Below are positions 47,345 through 58,402 of a stretch of DNA of 64,000 nucleotides, piece after piece. The notes below the pieces were generated by a model that was given only the letters and a program-made list of their open reading frames with translations, did no database searches and was not told where the DNA came from. The first letter of the stretch is position 1. Each line of letters opens with the position of its first letter. The stretch covers positions 95,243,849 to 95,307,848 of the forward strand of contig NC_050104.1 in NCBI RefSeq assembly GCF_902167145.1, given 5' to 3'. The DNA comes from Zea mays. Its lineage: Eukaryota > Streptophyta > Magnoliopsida > Poales > Poaceae. Made by a program: the position numbers and the translations under genes.

Positions 47345-50300
47345 TGTAACACCCTAAATCCATCGATTGAAGATAATTTAGTTTATATTATTATTTTTCA
47401 AAAGAAAGGAAAAATACTTATGATTTCTAATAGTAAAAGGGTAAAATAAATAATTTGAACAATTCTTTAATAGACAAAATTTTACCAAGTGTTTGTTGCA
47501 TTCGTGCCGAAGCATATGTTTTGTCTGAATTGATTTTTGCAAATCCAATTTATGGATTTGATCTTGTAAAGAAAATCTCATTTTACAAAACAATAATGAA
47601 TTGCTAAAATAAGGTTTTCGGAAAATATGTATATTAATAATTTTAGTGGTAATCAGGGTAATAAGTTTTTCATTTATTTATGTGTCATTTATTTGCATTT
47701 GGAATAATTTTGATTTCGCACGATTGATTTTTGAATATTTAATAACATTCCTTCTTGAATGAAAATTCACAAAAATAATATAATTATTAGTCAAAAATAA
47801 ATATTATATTTATAAATAATTTTGATTTGATTATTATGAATTTTATGATTATTTAAATATGTATTTCGAAAATTAAGAATAGAAAAGAAAAAACAAACAA
47901 ACAAAACCCTAATTCTAAACCGGCCCACCAGGGCCCAACATCCCCTAACCCTAACTAGTCGCCGCCCCATCCTCTCCCTGGTAGCTGTCGCCCCCTGTCC
48001 TCTGCACAGCCGCCGCCGCCCTCTGCTCCTCTCTCTCCCACCCGCCTCCTTCTCTCTCCTCTCTTCCCTCTGCTCTCACCTCGCGCTGCCCAGGCCGCCC
48101 GCGCGCGCGACACCGAGCGCCCCTGCCCGAGCCCAGCCGCTCGCTGCCCAGCCTCCGAGCCTCCCACGGAACCGAGCGCCTGCAGCCTCGCCGCGTAGCC
48201 CGAGCCGGCCGAGCAGCGGCCACGACCCGACGCACCCCGGCGACCGCGCCCCCGACCGAGAGCAGCTGCTCAACCCCGACGCCAAGGCCGCCCCAGCCCC
48301 CGCGACCGAAGCACACGCCCAAGGACCGTCGCGCCAGGAAGCCGACCGAAGCCCGCGTCCGTTCGTCTGCGCGTTATTGGAGCTTCAATGCGTCCGTTAC
48401 TCCCTCCCTCCATTCAAGCTCCGTAAATGCCATTAATGGCATGACGCCGGCCAACCTCTCATCTCCTCCCTCTCCTCTATAAAAACCGAGCCTCGGAGCT
48501 CTCTCTACTCGAGCTCGCCCCATCTCTCTCCCACTCTCTTGCTCGCTGTCGACCGAACTATCTGCCCCGTTGTCCGTGTAACCCCGCCGGAGCTCCATCC
48601 GCGTAGCATCTCGCCGGAGCCCCGCCCGACGTCAAGAACCCTTGCCCGCGTGCAGCAGCACCGCCGCTCGCCGTCGTGCCTCGCCGGAGTTCGTCCACGC
48701 CGTTCGCCGTCGTCCGTTAACCCAAGGTTGAAGACAACCCAAAACAATTTGAATTCATTTTTGAAATCATGTTTTGAATTAATTTATGGATCTTGTGAAT
48801 TATCGTTGTAATATTTTAGATGATACGATTTGGCGATTCACGAGTATAATTTTAGAGATCTCGATGTATACGGGTAGTCAAAATCAAACCCGCGACAACG
48901 CTTTGAATATACGTAGGATTTTATAATTCTAAAAATGAACATGGTCACTATTCACTAACTCAGTGATTTCACACTAGAAATGTTTATTTCGCTTTAGTGT
49001 GTAGAGCGATAGTTGATTAGTATTGATATAAGTATAGTTTCGAAAAAGGAATTAAGCCACACATTTCTATAAATTTTACTAGTCATAAATAAATGTATTC
49101 ATAGCACAACCATGAATATGTTATTAAAAAGTCTCATTTAGTAATTTACAATTAATTCTTAGTATATTAATATCAGAAGAATTATAAATAAATAATTTCT
49201 AGTTATACATATAAATTCTATTTAGAAAAGAAACGAGAAAACCGAAAGCGTAGAATTTATAATGATGTTAAAATGACTTAACTAGACACTCATACTTTCC
49301 TAATAAAAAAATGATAGTTATGTTGTTAAACATAAGTTTCTTACTAATAAAGTAGATAATTAGTTTCTAACTTTAAAATTGACCTTTTAAAAGATATCAT
49401 GTTTTTAATTTACCAAGGTTCGTTATAGATGTTTAAGTATAGCCGTATTAAATAGAAATTTAGAAGAATAGAGTTTTCTAAAGATACTAAAATGATAGAA
49501 TTGATGTTCATATCTTTAAAATGATGACCTATCGGGTTGAATGTAGTTTTCTCAACAAATATAGATTTAATGTTTTCTTAATAGAATGATAATCATTTAT
49601 TATCCCTTCACATAAAACTCATTTAGTCTCATATTTAAGTATCCATAATTATATGCTTTACAATAGTAATATGTTAACTTTTCTAATAATGATATAATGG
49701 CTTAATTAAGTGCTCACACCGTCATAACTAAAATGATAGTTAATAATATACCAATAAATATAGTATTCATTTTAATTATCTAGATCATTTGTTACTACAA
49801 TAGAATTAAAGATAATTAATAGATTAATTATCCTTTATCATAATTTATTAGTCAAACCTATTGTCAACTTGTTCATAACACATTTAGTCAATTTGTTCGA
49901 ATCATTTAGTTTGTCCTAAAGGGTAAAATAAAGTAATAACTAAAATGTTACTTTGAATATAATAATATAGGCTATATGTTTTCTAATGAAATTAAAAGAT
50001 AGTTATTTGTTTATTATCTTTTGCATGAAAATCCACTTAAGATCCATAACCTAACTCGTCTTAAATAGGTGATTAATAATATAATTATGATCTTTTCACA
50101 TAAAAAGTTGTTTAATCTATTTATAAGATTTTTATAAAAGTAATGTCTAATAATGTGTTTCATAACGCATTAACCTTAGATATATAACACATACCTTCTC
50201 TAAAAGGTTAAAATGTTTAATATTGTTATAAATGTGTTCTATCATCCTATAAACCCTTAATCGTAGACATATCACATATGACGTTTTATAAAAGATTAAT

Positions 50301-51912
50301 TTGGTGAACCTAATATTTGTATATTTTTAATTAAGATATTTTTTAAGCTCATGTCTTATTTTATAAAGTATAGATCACACATTTTTTTAAAAGAATACCT
50401 TCTTATTATAACCATTACTTGCGACGTTTTTGAAAAGCGAACGCTCTCTTTTCGGTAGGCTTTCTTTTAGCTTTACATATGAAGAAAGTTGTATGTTATT
50501 GAGTGGTGTTTGTTCTTCTTGTTTGTTTGTGTGATATTCAGTGATTGATCTAGTAGTTGAGAATCAAGATATATTCCGTGGAAGAACCTCGAGTTTTCAA
50601 TAAGCAAGGCAAGTGGACTTCTCCCTCTGCATACTCTGTTTGATCCCAAACAATACATTTAATAAAGTTTATTCTTTTGGATATATATGCATAATTTGAC
50701 GGGTTACCTATTTAGATAACCTTTCCAACCTTATTCCTTGATCAAACCTGGGAATTATACTTTACCTTTGTAGTTATGCTATTGCTACAACTTAACTTTA
50801 TGCAGTCACTCCCGCTTATGATATTAATGTTCCAAATGGTAAGATTACTTTGTTGTTGTGAACCCGATGGTTAAACAAGATTATTGCATATCAATTGGAA
50901 CATGGAGTGACCACCCGGGAAAACAGTGCTACCATGAGAACTATCATGGCTCTGGTCTTGGCTAAATAACTAGGGAAGTCTTATGTTGGGTGCTGGTCGT
51001 GGTCGACCGGAACGGGGGCATCTGGCAAGCGCTTATAGTTCTGGCTCAGGCAGATTGGATACGGGCATAGTTCCCAAAGCTTTACCCTGTAGTCTGGACT
51101 ATAAGTTGGTTACGGTAGGTGTGCCTTATGCAGTTTGACCATTTCCAGCATTTGCGTAATGAGGACTCTAGGGAGAAGCCTCGTAGTGAGACCCTGGCCA
51201 TTCACCTCGGAAGTGAATACGAGTCTAGCTAACCCGAGCTAGAAGGGAATCGCGACTCATGGGTAAAGATGCGCCACCTCTACAGAGTGTAAAACTGATA
51301 TATCAGCCGTGCTCACGGTTATGAGCAGCCTGGACTCCTCACATGATAATTGAACTTGAAGATGGAAATAAATCGAGATCCGATGATCTGCCAATGGTTT
51401 TGCTTAAGTGGTTTCACTTAAGTGTTTTTGATATACTCTTATACATTTGCTTAATGGGAATACTTGGGATTCACACTTATTATTAAGACAGGTGTTGTTA
51501 ATAAAATGTTGACCAACTAAAATGCTTACTGCTCAACCTCAGCCTCACCTTGTTAGACTTGCATTAGTTTTTCCCCCACTTGCTAAGCCCCGACCATAAG
51601 TGAGGTCACCCTTGCTTAATTTTGATCAGAAGTTGCAGATGAAGATATGATGCTGAACTCCATGGATGCTAGTCTAGTGATACCCCCGGTCATCTTCCTG
51701 TGGATGGATGTCCATGTTCGCTATACTTTGATGAATAAAGGTTAAGACATTATGTCTGTTCGAAGTGTAATATGTTAATATAATCGTTATTTATGCTTTT
51801 ATGCATTGTTATTTTGATATATTACACTTGTGACGTCAACATATGTGTGGAAATAGATCCTGGCACACATATGCTATGCACCCGGCTCTGCCCCTCGGAG
51901 ACGGGTGTGACA
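47345..51912 (+). repeat. 3' LTR of element G
   Basis: 4568 bp, 113 bp longer than the 5' LTR because of one block at about 50012-50126. TATAAAAA at 48478-48485. Otherwise collinear with 27247-31701. Confidence 0.9.
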
Positions 51913-51916
51913 CCTG

Positions 51917-52642
51917 CTGGGAGAAGACCTGGTCGACTATGAGGCTTCTCCAGAACGCGCAGGTATGGATGTAAATGTTATTACATTTTCCGCCGATTGT
52001 ACTATTATCGGCGACGATGAACCTGTTGTTGCCCAGTTTGATTTTGGTCCTAAAGAAGCTGCCTTTACTAAACCAAAGGAATCGGTAAATCATTTAAAGC
52101 CGCTCTTCGTGCGCGGTCACATTGATGGGATACTGATTGCTAAGATGTTGGTAGATGGAGGGGTGGCTGTAAATCTAATGCCTTATTCATTGTACAGAAA
52201 ATTAGGTAAACAAGATGATGAACTTTTCAAGACCAACATGACCCTCAGCGGTGTTGGAACTGATAGTTCGATCAAAGCCAGGGGAGTCAAGTCCGTTGAA
52301 TTAACCATCGGGACTAAGACCCTTGCTGCTGCATTCTTCGTCACTGATGTAGAAGGAAATTACAGTTTAATCCTAGGCAGAGATTGGATTCACGCCAATC
52401 AATGTATACCTTCTACATTACATCAAATGTTAATACAATGGGTAGGCGATGACATAGAACAAGTACATGCTGATGTATCGGCCTGCATCGCTGTGGCCGA
52501 TGCCCCTGTACTCTGGACTTATGAGACTGCTACATGTCTCACAGGAGTAGATTTTTCTGATTATCAATTCATAAGTATAGATAAGAAAGGTTTCATTCCT
52601 GTAATGCTAGAGCCGATGGAGAATCGGCTAAATCCTAAATAA
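51917..52642 (+). pseudogene. PR: Protease region of element D
   Basis: Continues the gag frame of D in frame after the CCTGC TSD. The retropepsin active site LVDGGVAVNLMP is at about 52148, with a hydrophobic-Gly block (LILGRDWIHANQC near 52367). TAA at 52640 ends the frame; in relatives the polyprotein usually continues. The region itself is intact. Confidence 0.85.
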
Positions 52643-52844
52643 AGTTTAAATGATGAATACACACAAAGTTCATGAGTCTTTGGTCACGGACAGTTCGGCT
52701 TCCAAGGCCGGATGGTCTGGTCTTTCACAAAGAGGTTCGGACTTTAAGACCGAACATCTATCGCAGCGAAAAGACAGTATTACGGATGATCCGGTCCCCG
52801 AGACCGGAAAGTCCGTCGTCACATAAAGATCATCTAATTCCTCT
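52643..52844 (+). repeat. PR-RT linker of D with palindromes
   Basis: Contains degenerate GGACNGTCC and TTCGGACTTTAAGACCGAA-like palindromes (52686-52820) between the protease and RT frames. Confidence 0.6.
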
Positions 52845-54466
52845 GTGGGGAACATGATAGAGGAATTCATAGATCTTGATAAACTAGGACAGGGGTTTAC
52901 ATCGGCCGATCCTTTGGAGGAGATTGACATAGGAGATGGTAAAACTCCAAGGCCGACTTTTGTAAACAAGACCCTGGAGACCGATCCTAGAGATAAGATG
53001 ATCGGTCTATTGAAGAAATATTCAGATTACTTTGCTTGGAATTACATTGAGATGCCTGGATTAAGCCGAGAGATCGTAGAGCATCGGCTGCCTATTAAAT
53101 CTGGTTTCAGACCTTTCAAGCAGATAGCTAGAACATTTCGTCCAGATCTTCTCCCACGCATCAAGGACGAAATCCACCGGTTGCTAGAAGCTGATTTTAT
53201 CAGACCTTGCAGATACGCAGAGTGGGTCTCTAATATTGTGCCGGTGGAGAAGAAGGAGTCAGGTAAGCTTAGAGTATGCATTGATTTTCGCAATTTAAAT
53301 AGAGCAACTCCTAAAGATGAATATCCCATGCCCATAGCCGACACATTAATCAATAATGCATCAAGAAATAGAATTATTAGCTTCCTTGATGGTAATGCCG
53401 GATATAATCAGATTTTCATGGCCGAAGAAGATGCGTCTAAAACGGCCTTTATATGTCCAGGCTTCATTGATTTATTTGAGTGGGTTGTCATGACATTTGG
53501 TCTAAAAAATGCTGGTGCTACTTATCAGAGGGCTATGAATATGATCTTCCATGAGTTGTTGGGAAACACTGTGGAAGTTTACATTGATGATATTGTAGTC
53601 AAATCGGCTGAGTTTAGTTCTCATATAGCTGATTTGCGCAAAGCCTTTGATAAAATGTGTCGGTATGGTTTGAAAATGAACCCACGTAAATGTGCTTTTG
53701 GAGTGTCGGCTGGTAAGTTTTTAGGATTTGTCATCCATGAACATGGTATAGAGATAGACCCTGACCGAATCAAGTCTATTCGGAATGTGGGACCTCCGAC
53801 CTGTAAGGTCGAGGTACAGAAGTTTCTCGGCAAGGTGAATTACTTATGAAGGTTTATTTCTAACCTAGCCGGGAAGATTGATGTGTTCACCCCTATTCTT
53901 CGGCTTAAGAATGATGTCGAATTCACTTGGGGGCAGAACAGCAAGAAGCATTTGATCTCATCAAAAAATACTTATCTTCGGCTCACGTATTAAAAGCACC
54001 ACGAGCAGGAGTACCATTCCGATTATACATTGCAGCTGAAGATAAGGTCATTGGGGTTGTTCTGACACAAGAAACTGAGGGGAAGGAACATGTGGTGACA
54101 TATCTAAGCCGAAGGTTGGTGGATGCTGAAACAAGGTACACTTTTATTGAGAAGTTATGCTTATGCTTGTTTTATGCATGCACCAAATGTAGATGTTATT
54201 TACTGACTAGTCATTGCACCGTTTCTAGTCAAGCCGATGTGATCAAATACATGTTGCATAACCCAATTATGAGTGGTAGAATTGGTAAGTGGGCTTATGC
54301 ACTCATAGAATATGACTTGGCCTATGAACCATTGAAATCTATGAAAGGCCAAGTCGTAGCGAATTTCATTGTAGAACATCGGATTAATGATATTCATAAA
54401 CTAGACATGTCATACCTCACTATTTCTCCTTGGACTTTATATTTTGATGGATCGGTTTTGCAATGA
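52845..54466 (+). pseudogene. RT: Reverse transcriptase and first RNase H of element D
   Basis: RT blocks in order: LRVCIDFRNLNRATPKDEYP (about 53269), FLDGNAGYNQIFMAEED (about 53383), VMTFGLKNAGATYQRAMN (about 53488), catalytic YIDDIVVK (about 53580), LGFVIHEHGIEIDP (about 53720). A TGA at 53847 replaces a sense codon, and one lost G near 53930 shifts the frame to 53927-54466, which carries RNase H (LYIAAEDKVIGVVLTQE near 54023; YLSRRLVDAETRYTFIEK near 54101). One extra T near 54460 ends the frame before the second RNase H. Confidence 0.88.
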
Positions 54467-54824
54467 AGGGCAAGGAATTGGCATCGTACTTGTTTCACCA
54501 AGTAATGTCTGCTTCGACTTCTCTAGCCGATTGAAAACTTATTGCACTAATAATCAAGCCGAATATGAGGCCCTCTTATTCGGCTTGGAACTTTTAAATT
54601 GTATGGGAGTAAAACATGTGAAGGCATTTGGTGATTCTCAGCTGGTCGTCCAACAAGTGTTAGAAGAATATCAATGCTTTGATGGTACTCTGAATAGTTA
54701 CCTTGAAAAATGTTGGAGCATAATCCATTCTTTTGACGAATTCAGTATTCGGCATATTTCGAGAGTTGAGAATCATAGAGCTAACAATTTGGCACAAGAT
54801 GCATCAGGTTATCAGATAAAGTGA
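54444..54824 (+). pseudogene. aRNH: Archaeal-type second RNase H of element D
   Basis: FDGS (54445), then EGQGIGIVLVSP, NNQAEYEALLFGLELL (about 54550), FGDSQLVVQQVL (about 54630) and NHRANNLAQDAS (about 54772) form the D-E-D-D RNase H pattern of a second, archaeal-like domain. This domain marks the Tat lineage of plant gypsy elements. The frame is offset by one base from the first RNase H. Confidence 0.85.
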
Positions 54825-54959
54825 GGGAGATTCCACGACACTGAAAATCTGATAACCGGTGTAGGGCCAATTCCCCAGGTCGCGGACCATCCGCGTCGAG
54901 ACGCCGGACCGTTCGGGGTTACCAGAAATGTTCTCCTAATTGATTCGGTTGATAATGAA

Positions 54960-56232
54960 GTCGATGCAAGTGATTGGAGGACACCTATACTTAATTATTT
55001 ACGAAACCCCAATATCAGGATAGATAAGAACATTCGGCGAACAGCTTTCAAGTATGTCTTAATGAGTGATGAACTCTACCGCCGAACAGTCAACGACGTC
55101 CTGCTTAAGTGCTTGGGCCTAGATGATGCTATATTGGCCATGGCCGAAGTATATGAAGGAATTTGTGGTACCCACCAATCGGCTCCAAAGATGAAATGGC
55201 TGTTGCGAAGGTCTGGTTTTTATTGGCCTAACATGATAGCTGATTGTTTCAAGTACTACAAGGGTTGCCAGGTGTGTCAAAAATTCGGTGACCTACAGTT
55301 GGTCCCTGCAGCCGAATTACATCCTATCATCAAGCCTTGACCTTTCAGAGGATGGGGATTAGACTTTATTAGAGAAATTCATCCCTCATCATCAAAAGGG
55401 CATCGGTTCGTGTTAGTTGCCACTGACTACTTTACCAAATGGACTGAAGCCGTTGCTCTGAAGAACATGACACACAAGGAGGTAATTGAGTTCGTAAATG
55501 AGCATATTATTCATAGATTCGGTATTCCCCAGACCTTGACTACAGATCAAGGGACTTCTTTTATGTCAAAGGAGGTACGTGAATTTGCTGAATTATATAG
55601 AATTAAGTTGCTTAATTCATCTCCATACTATGCTCAGGCCAATGGACAGGCCGAGTCTAGTAATAGGACATTGATCAACTTGATAAAAAAAGAAGATATC
55701 TGATAATCCTAAGCATTGGCATAAGATTTTGTCCGAAGCTTTTTGGGCTCATAGAATATCTAAACATAGTGCTACTAAAGTGTCTCCTTTTGAGCTTGTC
55801 TATGGGCAGGAATCAGTGTTGCCTGTGGAAATAAGTTTGAATGCTGTCAGGTTCGCCAGACAAAATGATTTAACTCTCACTGATTATTACGATGCAATGA
55901 TGGATAATATTGATGAGGTGACCGACAAGAGGGTGATAGCTTTGGAAGCAATAGAAAAGGACAAGATCATGGTAACCAGGGCCTACAATAAGAAGGTCAA
56001 AGCAAAGTCATTTCAAGTAGGGGACCTGGTGTGGAAGACCATCCTGCCCCTAAGGAATAAAGACCGAAAGTTTGGAAAATGGTCGTCAAGCTGGGAGGGT
56101 CCTTATAAAGTAAAACAGGTAGTATCTGGTAACGCCTATTTACTACAAACATTACAAGGCAAGGATTTACCCAAAGCTTTGAATGGACGTTTCCTCAAGC
56201 AGTACCATCCTAGTATGTGGCAAGATGCTTAA
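54960..56232 (+). pseudogene. INT: Integrase of element D
   Basis: An HHCC-type zinc domain (CGTHQSAPKMKWLLRR near 55167; CQVCQKFG near 55270) precedes a TGA at 55338. The core follows (ATDYFTKWTEAVAL near 55416; TTDQGTSFMSKEV near 55540; QANGQAESSNRTL near 55634), giving D, D and E. A frameshift near 55700 splits it from the C-terminal part 55729-56232 (FQVGDLVWK, WEGPYKVKQV, LNGRFLKQYHP). No chromodomain is seen. Confidence 0.88.
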
Positions 56233-56287
56233 GAAAACTGATATGATCACATCGAGTTAAGATGCTTTTGGCTTGCCCAGCTCCACC

Positions 56288-56304
56288 AAAAGGCAGGGGG
56301 CATA
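56288..56304 (+). other. Polypurine tract of element D
   Basis: AAAAGGCAGGGGGCATA directly before the 3' LTR. Confidence 0.7.
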
Positions 56305-56998
56305 TGTTTGGTACTGAAATGAGCGTGCAGACGGTCCGGCCCTGAGGCCGGACAGTCCGCGGTCCGGACAGTCCGCGCCTGTGGGCCGGACGGTCCGCGC
56401 GTGTGCAAAACAGATTAGGGTTCTGAGTTTTGTGCTACGGTTATTAGCTAGATTCGCAGAATTAACTCGGAATCAGTTGTGTAAAGGGTCCAGCCCCCCT
56501 CCTCTATAAATAGAGAGGTCTACGACCGATTTGTAATAATCATCAATCGAATCAAAACACTTCTATTTCGCATTTATTTCCTAGGAGTTGTTCTAGTTTA
56601 GTTCTAGTTTAGCCTTCCGATCCCCAAATTCTCTGCCTCTCTTCGACTCTACGCCGATTAGAGAAGTCTAGGTCGGCCGGCCCGAGCCTAGACAACTCCT
56701 AGGATATCTCCTCCCGACGGGGTCCCTCCCAGGAGCGAGATCCAGGCGCCGCCGGCGATCTTCCGCCGCCCCTGCGCACGTGCGGACCGTCCGGCCCCAG
56801 GGCGCGGACCGTCCGGCCGTCAGGCAGGAGCCCTAGCCTCGCACCAGGCCATAGACCGTCCGACCCTGCGCGCGGACCGTCCGCCCCTGTGCAGAGAGCA
56901 CCGCCGCGCCTCGCACCAGGCCGCGGACCGTCCGCTCCTGTGTAGAGGGCACCGCCACGGTTCTTATTGGGTGTTTGGCCCTCAAAAAGGCGTCAACA
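56305..56998 (+). repeat. 3' LTR of element D
   Basis: 694 bp, TGTTTGGTACTG to GCGTCAACA. TATAAATA at 56505-56512. Carries CGGACGGTCCG palindromes at both ends; several percent diverged from the 5' LTR. Confidence 0.88.
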
Positions 56999-57003
56999 AC
57001 TTG

Positions 57004-58402
57004 GTTATGCATGCTTATGAGATATAGGTACTTAGTGGAATTGCCACATAACATTACCAAGTTCATATCTAAGTATTGCCTACATGTGTAGCTGTTGTTG
57101 GATATTCTGCATCGAGCGACAGTGCATGGGTTAGCGCGGCAGTGTCGAACAGTTTTTTAACAACACTTTTGAGTTTTATTTTAAATATACATATTTTGAT
57201 GTGTCCTTACCGTTGAGTGTTTTTTTATTAGTTCATATCATCTTGTCTCTTATATAAATTGTTATCCTAGATAGTCTTTAAGTTTTCTGCTAAAGTACTA
57301 GACTCAGCCTCATATTAAAATAATTCAATATTATCAGACCTAGTTAGCCTCTGCGCGGTAGTGTTGTGCAATTGTCCACAGTGCCACGATGCGGCAGTGC
57401 TAGGTGTCAAGCAGCGCTGCCGCTTATAGTTTTGATTGTTTTTATATCTCATTTTTTGCATTCAACTCCTCTAAACAACATCAAAGTCTTTTCACTTTTA
57501 GTACGGGAGAAGTATCTTGTACTTCTTTCTTTTCTTCCTCATTCGTAACCTACTTCTCGTTATGTTCAAACAAGGTCCAATCATGTTTATGTTTCATCTC
57601 TTACCCATTCTTCTGCTTGTCGTTCATTGATGCAGAGTCCATCAAAGCTTTTGATCCACACTGACAGACTGAAACAAACAATTTCCATCGAATGTAGACC
57701 TCCGGCCAAAAGTTTTCTTTCCAAATTGATGAATCATAATCGAGTGAAAATTAGGATTTAAGATAGATCTGTTTAAATCCATACCACTAAAGTTTAGCTA
57801 GCTAAGATTTTAAGGCTAAACTTTAGCTGGAGTATTTTGATTCTCTATAGGATAGACTCAGGTAAACTTTAGCTCGATTAAAATGGCTGTTCACACCAAT
57901 ATATGAATTCCCTCTTCGAAATTTCTTTATTAGTATTTACATACACGAACTGAACAGGATATTCTATGACTAAAAATAGTTTCTAATAATTCCAATACCA
58001 GAACCTATGTAACGCGGCCAGAGGAACCGTCGAATTTTCTGGGACGCGAAGCCAAGTATTTTTCGAAATGCCTCGTCCCGGCCACTCAGCATCATCATGT
58101 CAAGTGGCAGCATGGGCAGGTAACGAACGCCTCTGCCTCAGCTGAATCCTCCCTCCGGCTCCTAGTAGATTCCTAACCCCCTCCCCCAATCCCAGCCTGA
58201 CACCGGTCCACGGCAGAATCCCATTCCGATTCCTCCCTCCCCGTCCCGTCTCCCCTCTCGCCCTAGGGGCCGGGGGGTTAGGGTTCGCTTCACCGCCGGC
58301 CTCTCCCTCCGACGCGGCACCGGCCCCCGCGCACCGGGCCCGGATGCTATGCTGCTGAGCTGCAGGACCCTCTCCACCTGGGTGCGCCGCCTCGTCGCTT
58401 GC
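57004..58402. other. LTR-like remnant, MITE-like remnant and region upstream of the host gene
   Basis: 57004-57440 continues the sequence cut by D, with GCGGCAGTG-type repeats like those near 22430. At 57787-57798 and 57815-57826 a perfect 12-bp inverted repeat (CTAAAGTTTAGC/GCTAAACTTTAG) suggests a MITE relic. From about 58010 GC content rises into a CT-rich promoter and 5'-UTR-like region of the downstream gene. No TATA box was identified with confidence. Confidence 0.45.

Larger units (their letters stand above)
27247..51912 (+). mobile_element. Tekay/Del-like non-autonomous gypsy element G with 4.5-kb LTRs
   Basis: LTRs at 27247-31701 and 47345-51912; TSD CCTGC at 27242-27246 and 51913-51917, inside the gag-PR frame of D. 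The TGTAACACCC start and the tRNA-iMet-type PBS fit the Del/Tekay chromovirus group. The interior holds only gag and a protease-like piece and is interrupted by F. There is no RT, RNase H, INT or chromodomain. LTR pairs are about 1% diverged by eye. Confidence 0.85.
23034..56998 (+). mobile_element. Tat-lineage Ty3/gypsy element D, split by a nested insertion
   Basis: LTRs at 23034-23750 and 56305-56998 with ACTTG TSDs at 23029-23033 and 56999-57003. Without the insertion G (27247-51912) and one TSD copy it is about 9.3 kb: LTR, PBS, gag, PR, RT, RNase H, archaeal-type RNase H, INT, PPT, LTR. The extra RNase H and gypsy order place it in the Tat lineage. Frameshifts and stops throughout, and visibly diverged LTRs, mark it as the oldest layer of this nest. 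Confidence 0.88.
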
